Source of the DNA: Chloroflexota bacterium
GTDB lineage: Bacteria > Chloroflexota > Dormibacteria > Dormibacterales > Dormibacteraceae
DNA length: 10,040 nt
Direction: 5' to 3'
Assembly: GCA_005880755.1 (NCBI GenBank)
Contig: VBGV01000158.1
Coordinates: 1 to 10,040 of the forward strand
The notes beneath the pieces are model-generated. The model was not told where the DNA came from and did no database searches. It saw only the letters and a list, made by a program, of their open reading frames with translations. This document shows, one piece after another, positions 6,184-10,040 of the stretch (position 1 is the stretch's first letter; every line of letters begins with the position of its first letter). Made by a program: the position numbers and the translations under genes.

Positions 6184-7304
6184 GGGTGCGTGCGGCAGGC
6201 TACTACGGCGGCGCGCGTAAGCATCCGCCCTGGCTCATTTAAGGCCTGCTGCAGGTTCACTCCTTCCTCCGTCAGCGTCACCACGGAGGTGACGCCCAGC
6301 TTGCTCAACGCCTCCCATCCCGGGCCCTTGCTGCCTGCCAGCAGCACCACGGGTATGCCGGCGGCGTGGGCGCGCTTGGCGACCTCGCCCGGGGCCTTGC
6401 CGTAGGCGGTCTGCTCGTCGGCGCGGCCCTCGCCGGTGATCACCAGGTCTGCGCCGCGCAGCTTGGCATCGAGCCCGGCGGCGTCGACGACGAGTGGTGC
6501 GCCGGGAAGCAGGTCGGCCTCCAGGAATGCGACCAGGCCCGCGCCGGTTCCGCCTGCTGCCCCCGCTCCAGGAATGTCGGCGACCCGCTTCCCCAGGTCC
6601 CGCTCGATGACTTCGGCCAGGCGGGCGAGCGCCGCGTCCAGCTCCCGGACGGCTGCCTCGTCGGCCCCCTTCTGTGGCCCATAGATGGCGCTCGCGCCCG
6701 AGGGCCCGGTCAGAGGGTTGGTCACGTCGCATGCCACTTTGACGGCCACCGATCGCCAGCCCCGGTCAAAGCCGGCGGATTCGATTCGCTGCAGCCGGGA
6801 GAGCGCGGCGCCGCCCCGGGCCAGGTCCCGGCCGTCCGCATCGAGCAGCCTGTAGCCCAGGGCCTGGGCCATCCCGGCTCCGCCGTCGTTGGTCGCCGAT
6901 CCCCCGATGCCCGCGATGATCGTTTCCGCACCGTCCCGCCGCGCCGCCTCGAGCAACTGGCCGAATCCGTAGGTCGACGTTCGGCGTGGGTCTCGCCGAG
7001 AAGGCGGGATCAGGGTCAGGCCGCTGGCGGTCGCGAGCTCGACGACGGCCTTGCGGCCAGATTCGATCAGACCGTACTGAGCCGAGACGGGATCACCGAG
7101 CGGGCCTTCGACCTGCGCCGCCCGGTAGTCGCCGTGGTTGGCCGAGACCAGCGCCTCTACGGTGCCGTCGCCGCCGTCGGCGACAGGAACCTCGACTATA
7201 TCGGCGTCTGGAAAAACCTCGCGCACGCCGAGCGCGATGGCCGCGGCGGCTTCGGAGGCGGTCAGCGTCCCCTTGAAAGCGTTTGGAGCAACAACGACTC
7301 TCAT
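6168..7304 (-). CDS. glxK: Glycerate kinase (GarK/GlxK family)
   Basis: This enzyme phosphorylates D-glycerate, in this family usually to 2-phosphoglycerate, feeding glyoxylate or glycerate breakdown into glycolysis. The 378-aa length fits. Visible family motifs are APNAFKGTLTA at 6-16, VADGGDGT at 41-48, the glycine-rich GIGGSATNDGGAGMAQALG at 132-150, CDVTNPL at 192-198, GPQKG at 209-213 and GEGRADEQTAYGKAP at 291-305. The ATG at 7304-7302 has GGAG three bases upstream, a rather short spacing. It is the first gene of the long minus-strand run and overlaps the sigma gene by 16 bases. I see no metabolic reason for that neighbour. The upstream gap of 144 bases holds a small hairpin and the ilvE terminator but no convincing promoter. 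Confidence 0.95.
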   Translation of the reverse strand: MRVVVAPNAFKGTLTASEAAAAIALGVREVFPDADIVEVPVADGGDGTVEALVSANHGDYRAAQVEGPLGDPVSAQYGLIESGRKAVVELATASGLTLIPPSRRDPRRTSTYGFGQLLEAARRDGAETIIAGIGGSATNDGGAGMAQALGYRLLDADGRDLARGGAALSRLQRIESAGFDRGWRSVAVKVACDVTNPLTGPSGASAIYGPQKGADEAAVRELDAALARLAEVIERDLGKRVADIPGAGAAGGTGAGLVAFLEADLLPGAPLVVDAAGLDAKLRGADLVITGEGRADEQTAYGKAPGEVAKRAHAAGIPVVLLAGSKGPGWEALSKLGVTSVVTLTEEGVNLQQALNEPGRMLTRAAVVACRTHPWTRN

Positions 7305-7343
7305 GCGCTCCCGAGACTACTTGGTGGACGGGTCGCGCTTGCA

Positions 7344-7362
7344 GGCCGGATTTACTCCGGCC
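7344..7362. repeat. Short perfect inverted repeat upstream of glxK
   Basis: GGCCGGA and TCCGGCC flank the five-base loop TTTAC, a perfect 7-bp stem 40-58 bases before the glxK start. It could be an operator or a leader hairpin of the glxK transcript. Nothing else supports a function, and GC-rich DNA makes such stems by chance. Confidence 0.3.
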
Positions 7363-7420
7363 GTCGCCAGGCGTGCACCTTCCAAACGCCGCCAGACAAC
7401 GTGTTACAGGGAGGGGGTTC

Positions 7421-7446
7421 CACGGGGGAGGCCTGCCTCCCCCGTG
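7421..7446 (-). terminator. ilvE: Strong GC-rich hairpin after ilvE, probable terminator
   Basis: The arms CACGGGGGAGG (7421-7431) and CCTCCCCCGTG (7436-7446) form a perfect 11-bp stem with a four-base loop, starting two bases after the ilvE stop codon. On the minus strand it is followed not by a U-tract but by more C-rich sequence (GGAACCCCCTCCC). It would either stop transcription without U's or protect the 3' end of the message. It is the best candidate boundary between ilvE and the glxK operon. Confidence 0.65.
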
Positions 7447-7448
7447 AA

Positions 7449-8414
7449 TTAATAGACCGGGATGGTCCAGTCCTTGTACTTCGGCGTCTCGCCGCGCACT
7501 GCGCTGAAGTAGATGTTCTGCAGCTCCTGGGTGAACTCGCCGACCTTGCCGTTGCCCACCGGCCTCCGGTCGACCTCGATCACTGGTGAGATCTGCGCTC
7601 CGGTGCCGCACAGCAGGAGCTCGTCGCACGTGTAGAGCTCGGTGCGGTCGATGCTGCGCTCGAGCACCGGGAGATTCAGCTCGTCGCCGATGACCTTGAT
7701 CAGCAGCTGACGCGTGACACCTTCGAGGATGTCGTCGGTCACGGGCGGCGTGACGAAGGCGCCGTCCTTGAGCATGAAGACGTTTTCCGCCGAACCCTCG
7801 GAAACATGACCGTCGACCGACAGCACGATCGCCTCGTCGAACCCACCCTCCACCGCCTCCGACTTGGCGAGGGCTGCCTGGGCGTAAGAGCCGGTGATCT
7901 TGGCCCGAGCAGGCAGCGACTGGTCGGGCACCCGCCGCCACGAGCTGACCATGCACCTGATGCCGGCCTCGACCTCGACGTAGTTGCCGAACGGAATCGC
8001 GTAGATGAAGAACGCGCGGTTCAAGTTGTGCAGCCGGACGCCGATCTCCTCGCTCGACGTGTAGAGCAGCGGCCGGACGTAGACGTCCGACTTGAACTCA
8101 TTGCGGCGCAAAAGGTCCAGGGTGAAGTTGACGAGCTCTTCGGTCGAGTGGGGCAGCGTCATTCGCATCACGTTGGCCGATCGCTTCATCCGGTCGTAAT
8201 GCGCTGCGGCCTGGAGCAGGTACAGCTGGTTTTTCTGCTGGTTCCAGTAAGCGCGGATCCCTTCGAAAACCGCGGTCCCGTAGTGAAGCGCGTGAGTCAT
8301 GAGGCCGAGCTTCACGTCGTTGTAGCGCGCGAAATCTCCCTCGAAGAAGACCCACGTGTTCGGGTGGGCCGCCGGCTTCTTCACCGCGGCCTTGGCTTTC
8401 GTGTCCACACCCAT
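7449..8414 (-). CDS. ilvE: Branched-chain amino acid aminotransferase (class IV, PLP-dependent)
   Basis: IlvE interconverts leucine, isoleucine and valine with their 2-oxo acids using glutamate/2-oxoglutarate, the last step of their synthesis. The 321-aa protein has the fold-type IV features: HYGTAVFEGIRAY at 44-56, the PLP-binding lysine in RAKITGSYAQAALAKSEA (Lys172), SVDGHVSEGSAENVF at 199-213 with the cofactor-binding Glu, PPVTDDILEGVTR at 223-235 and LCGTGAQISPV at 268-278. This pattern matches IlvE rather than D-amino-acid transaminase or aminodeoxychorismate lyase. The first 18 residues are a Lys/Ala-rich lead not needed for the fold. The ATG lacks a Shine-Dalgarno sequence but follows a TACACT hexamer by eight bases. 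The gene is flanked by its own hairpin and a divergent promoter region, so it is probably monocistronic. Confidence 0.96.
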   Translation of the reverse strand: MGVDTKAKAAVKKPAAHPNTWVFFEGDFARYNDVKLGLMTHALHYGTAVFEGIRAYWNQQKNQLYLLQAAAHYDRMKRSANVMRMTLPHSTEELVNFTLDLLRRNEFKSDVYVRPLLYTSSEEIGVRLHNLNRAFFIYAIPFGNYVEVEAGIRCMVSSWRRVPDQSLPARAKITGSYAQAALAKSEAVEGGFDEAIVLSVDGHVSEGSAENVFMLKDGAFVTPPVTDDILEGVTRQLLIKVIGDELNLPVLERSIDRTELYTCDELLLCGTGAQISPVIEVDRRPVGNGKVGEFTQELQNIYFSAVRGETPKYKDWTIPVY

Positions 8415-8422
8415 CGGGTTTA

Positions 8423-8428
8423 AGTGTA
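8423..8428 (-). promoter_or_regulatory. ilvE: Candidate -10 element for a leaderless ilvE transcript
   Basis: TACACT on the minus strand stands eight bases before the ilvE ATG, and the sequence between (TAAACCCG) has no Shine-Dalgarno element. Transcription would begin at or one base before the ATG. An overlapping TAATAC (8426-8431) is an alternative -10. A recognisable TTGACA-like -35 is absent. Confidence 0.4.
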
Positions 8429-8471
8429 TTAGGGCGCACCGTCGCTCACCTGCACGGGCGTCCCTTCATCT

Positions 8472-8479
8472 GTTATGAA
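8472..8479 (+). promoter_or_regulatory. Weak extended -10 candidate at the 5' end of the plus-strand operon
   Basis: The stretch TGTTATGAA resembles an extended -10 (TG, one base, then TATGAA). It overlaps the ATG at 8475 and ends seven bases before an in-frame GTG at 8487. If real, translation would begin at that GTG on a leaderless message. The match to TATAAT is 4 of 6, so this is tentative. Confidence 0.25.
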
Positions 8480-8867
8480 TCCGCTCGTGAGCCTGTACGG
8501 CATCATCGCCGACCTCCGCCGCGAGCACCAGACCCCAGCCGCGATGCAGACGCTCGACATGGTGGGGGCGGAGCTCGGCAGGACCCGGGACAACCTCAAA
8601 GAGGCCGTCGCCAACCTCGAGGACAAACCACTCCCGCCGGGCGGCAAGCCGGTGCTCGACGAGCTCGTCCAGCGCGCGCGCCAGGAAGGCGTATACGACC
8701 TCGATTACGGCCCTGATCCGTATGACAAGCCGCCGCTGGAGCCGCTCGACGAAGGTACGGCTGGGATTGGAGCGTTGCTCGCGATCTCCTCCCTGGCCGG
8801 AGTCGCGCTGGCGATCTTGGCCGCCGTCCTGGGACTGAACGCAATTTTCAGCTCCGGCAGTGGCTGA
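8475..8867 (+). CDS. Uncharacterised small protein with one C-terminal membrane segment
   Basis: I do not recognise the family. The 130-aa protein has a hydrophilic, helix-prone N-terminal half (LRREHQTPAAMQ, then GRTRDNLKEAVANLEDK), a proline-rich acidic middle (DLDYGPDPYDKPPLEPLDEG, 75-94), and one hydrophobic stretch at about 97-124 (starting GIGALLAISSLAGVALAIL). It ends six residues later in SSGSG. With no N-terminal signal this looks like a tail-anchored inner-membrane protein whose bulk faces the cytoplasm. The ATG at 8475 has no Shine-Dalgarno sequence; the in-frame GTG at 8487 (126 aa, starting SLYGIIADL after Met) is an equally good start. The 3' end overlaps yajQ by eight bases, so the two are probably co-translated. 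It heads the plus-strand operon. Confidence 0.7.
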   Translation: MNPLVSLYGIIADLRREHQTPAAMQTLDMVGAELGRTRDNLKEAVANLEDKPLPPGGKPVLDELVQRARQEGVYDLDYGPDPYDKPPLEPLDEGTAGIGALLAISSLAGVALAILAAVLGLNAIFSSGSG

Positions 8868-9351
8868 GTACTCGTTCGACGTTGTTTCGGAGTTCGAGGC
8901 GGTAGAGCTGACCAACGCCGTAGACCAGGCCCGCCGCGAGGTCGGCACGCGCTACGACTTCAAAGACACCGCCACCACGTACGACCACCGCGACGACGTG
9001 ATCGTCGTCGAGTCGGCGAGCGAGGACCGCGCAAAGGCCGCGCTTCAGGTGCTGCGCGAGAAGGCGGCACGACGCCAGCTTTCACCGAAGCTATTCCAGG
9101 CAGGCGACCCGAAAACAATCGGCAAAGGCCGCGGGCAGATCGAGGTCCGGCTGAACGCCGGGATCACCGACGACATCGCGCGGGACCTCCGCAAGCGGAT
9201 TCAGAACGTCGCCCCGAAGGCGCAGGTGCGGATTCAGGGTGACCAGCTGCGTGTGACCTCCAAGGACAAAGACACGCTGCAGCTTGTGATCAAGTCGCTG
9301 CGCGAGGCGGAGGACATCCCCGTCCCGCTCCAGTTCACGAACTACCGCTAG
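8860..9351 (+). CDS. yajQ: YajQ family nucleotide-binding protein (DUF520)
   Basis: The 163-aa protein matches YajQ end to end: EYSFDVVSEFEAVELTNAVDQ near the start, REVGTRYDFKDT at 26-37, IQGDQLRVTSKDKDTLQLVI near the C-terminus and the closing PLQFTNYR. The family has two RNA-binding-like ferredoxin folds. Members in Xanthomonas and Pseudomonas were reported to bind cyclic di-GMP and act with a transcription factor, while others were linked to tRNA or nucleotide binding; which applies here cannot be told from sequence. The GTG at 8860 lies inside the end of the membrane-protein gene (eight-base overlap), and no separate ribosome binding site is seen, so coupling is likely. hisA starts eight bases after its stop. 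Confidence 0.94.
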   Translation: MAEYSFDVVSEFEAVELTNAVDQARREVGTRYDFKDTATTYDHRDDVIVVESASEDRAKAALQVLREKAARRQLSPKLFQAGDPKTIGKGRGQIEVRLNAGITDDIARDLRKRIQNVAPKAQVRIQGDQLRVTSKDKDTLQLVIKSLREAEDIPVPLQFTNYR

Positions 9352-9359
9352 GTCACTGC

Positions 9360-10040
9360 ATGAGCGGCGTGGTCGTCATTCCCGCGATTGACATCCTTGG
9401 CGGGCGCTGCGTTCGCCTGACGCAGGGCAAGTACGACCAGCCGACGGTATATGCAGACGACCCGGTTGAGGTGGCAATGCGATTCGCCGCCGCGGGGGCG
9501 AAGCGAGTTCACGTCGTCGACCTCGACGCGGCACGAGGTTCGGCCAGCAACAAGCCTGTGATCACGCGAATGCTGGAGCACTCTGACATCCAGTTCCAGG
9601 TCGCCGGCGGAGTCCGCAGCGCCGAGGCGGTGACAGCCTTGCTCGAGGGCGGTGCGCAATGGGTCGTGATGGCTACGGCCGCGGTTCGCGATCCACACCT
9701 GTTCGAGCGTTGCGCGTTTCAGCATCCGGGGCGGATCCTGGCCGCCCTCGACGTCCGCGACGACAAGGCCGCGGTCGGCGGGTGGCTGGACACCGACCCG
9801 GTCGTCCTCAAGGCGTTGGTCGGCCGCTGGGCGGACCTCCCCCTTGCCGGACTGATCCTCACCTGCATCGACCGCGACGGCACGATGTCAGGACCCGACA
9901 TCAAGACCTTGGCCCGGGTGCGCAAGATGACCCGATTCGAGCTGCAGTATTCAGGAGGCGTGGCTTCGGTCGACGACCTACGCCAGGTGGCCGCGGCCGG
10001 CGCCGAAGCGGTCATCCTCGGCAAGGCGCTCTACGAGGGA
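9360..10040 (+). CDS. hisA: HisA, ProFAR isomerase of histidine biosynthesis (3' end outside window)
   Basis: HisA carries out the Amadori rearrangement of ProFAR to PRFAR in histidine synthesis. The first 227 residues are present and the reading frame is open to the window edge. The TIM-barrel landmarks are IPAIDILGGRCVRL with catalytic Asp11, VHVVDLDAARG at 50-60, QVAGGVRS at 80-87, the second catalytic acid in CIDRDGT (Asp173), YSGGVASVDDL at 197-207 and VILGKALYEG at the end. The phosphate-loop position that usually reads IGT is MAT (104-106). I see nothing that clearly marks a bifunctional PriA. The ATG at 9360 has AGGT seven bases upstream and follows yajQ by eight bases. The other his genes may continue beyond the right edge. 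Confidence 0.95.
   Translation, partial: MSGVVVIPAIDILGGRCVRLTQGKYDQPTVYADDPVEVAMRFAAAGAKRVHVVDLDAARGSASNKPVITRMLEHSDIQFQVAGGVRSAEAVTALLEGGAQWVVMATAAVRDPHLFERCAFQHPGRILAALDVRDDKAAVGGWLDTDPVVLKALVGRWADLPLAGLILTCIDRDGTMSGPDIKTLARVRKMTRFELQYSGGVASVDDLRQVAAAGAEAVILGKALYEG

Noticed and set aside
7305..7420. Promoter for the glxK operon
   Set aside because: I looked for -35/-10 pairs on the minus strand (for example TAGTCT near 7312-7317) but found none with a convincing partner hexamer, so none is annotated.
6366..7589. Plus-strand open frame of 407 codons opposite glxK and the end of ilvE
   Set aside because: It spans two real minus-strand genes and their terminator and has no family resemblance.
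1..10040. CRISPR arrays, tRNA or rRNA genes, insertion sequences, toxin-antitoxin or phage genes
   Set aside because: No spaced repeats, no tRNA-like cloverleaf, and no transposase or integrase motifs were seen on either strand.

Overview
This is a GC-rich bacterial chromosomal segment with tightly packed, ordinary-looking genes. It has no mobile elements, no RNA genes and no CRISPR. Three things point to a high-GC member of Terrabacteria: a DarA-type c-di-AMP receptor directly after thymidylate kinase, a Ycf45-type AAA/R3H protein, and a two-gene PdxS/PdxT pyridoxal-phosphate synthase. My best guess is Chloroflexota or a relative such as Dormibacterota. This is an inference from gene content and style, not from a marker gene.

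Minus-strand block, 7304 down to 1. Nine genes run in one direction with gaps of at most 31 bases or with overlapping ends. In transcription order they are glycerate kinase (glxK), an ECF-type sigma factor with a fused C-terminal zinc-finger (ZAS-like) segment, a 185-aa protein of two repeated small beta domains plus a SHOCT-like tail, pdxS, pdxT, a GNAT-like protein with two halves, a Ycf45-like AAA ATPase with a C-terminal R3H domain, thymidylate kinase (tmk), and darA, which is cut by the window edge. Several junctions are stop/start overlaps (a 16-base overlap, ATGA, TGATG, TTGA), which suggests translational coupling and a long transcript. A possible internal promoter lies directly before pdxS.

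Separate minus-strand gene, 8414 to 7449. A branched-chain aminotransferase (ilvE) is followed by a strong GC-rich hairpin right after its stop codon. It is a PLP enzyme, so it depends on the cofactor made by the neighbouring PdxST, though it does not appear to be in the same transcript.

Plus-strand block, 8475 to the end. A 130-aa protein with a single C-terminal membrane segment overlaps a YajQ-family nucleotide-binding protein. HisA of histidine synthesis follows and runs off the window. The 60-base divergent gap at 8415-8474 holds the likely promoters of both directions.

I see no clear novel defence or mobile system. The points most worth following are the missing canonical start codon of pdxT, the sigma factor fused to its own zinc-finger segment together with the neighbouring repeat/SHOCT protein, and candidate leaderless promoters.
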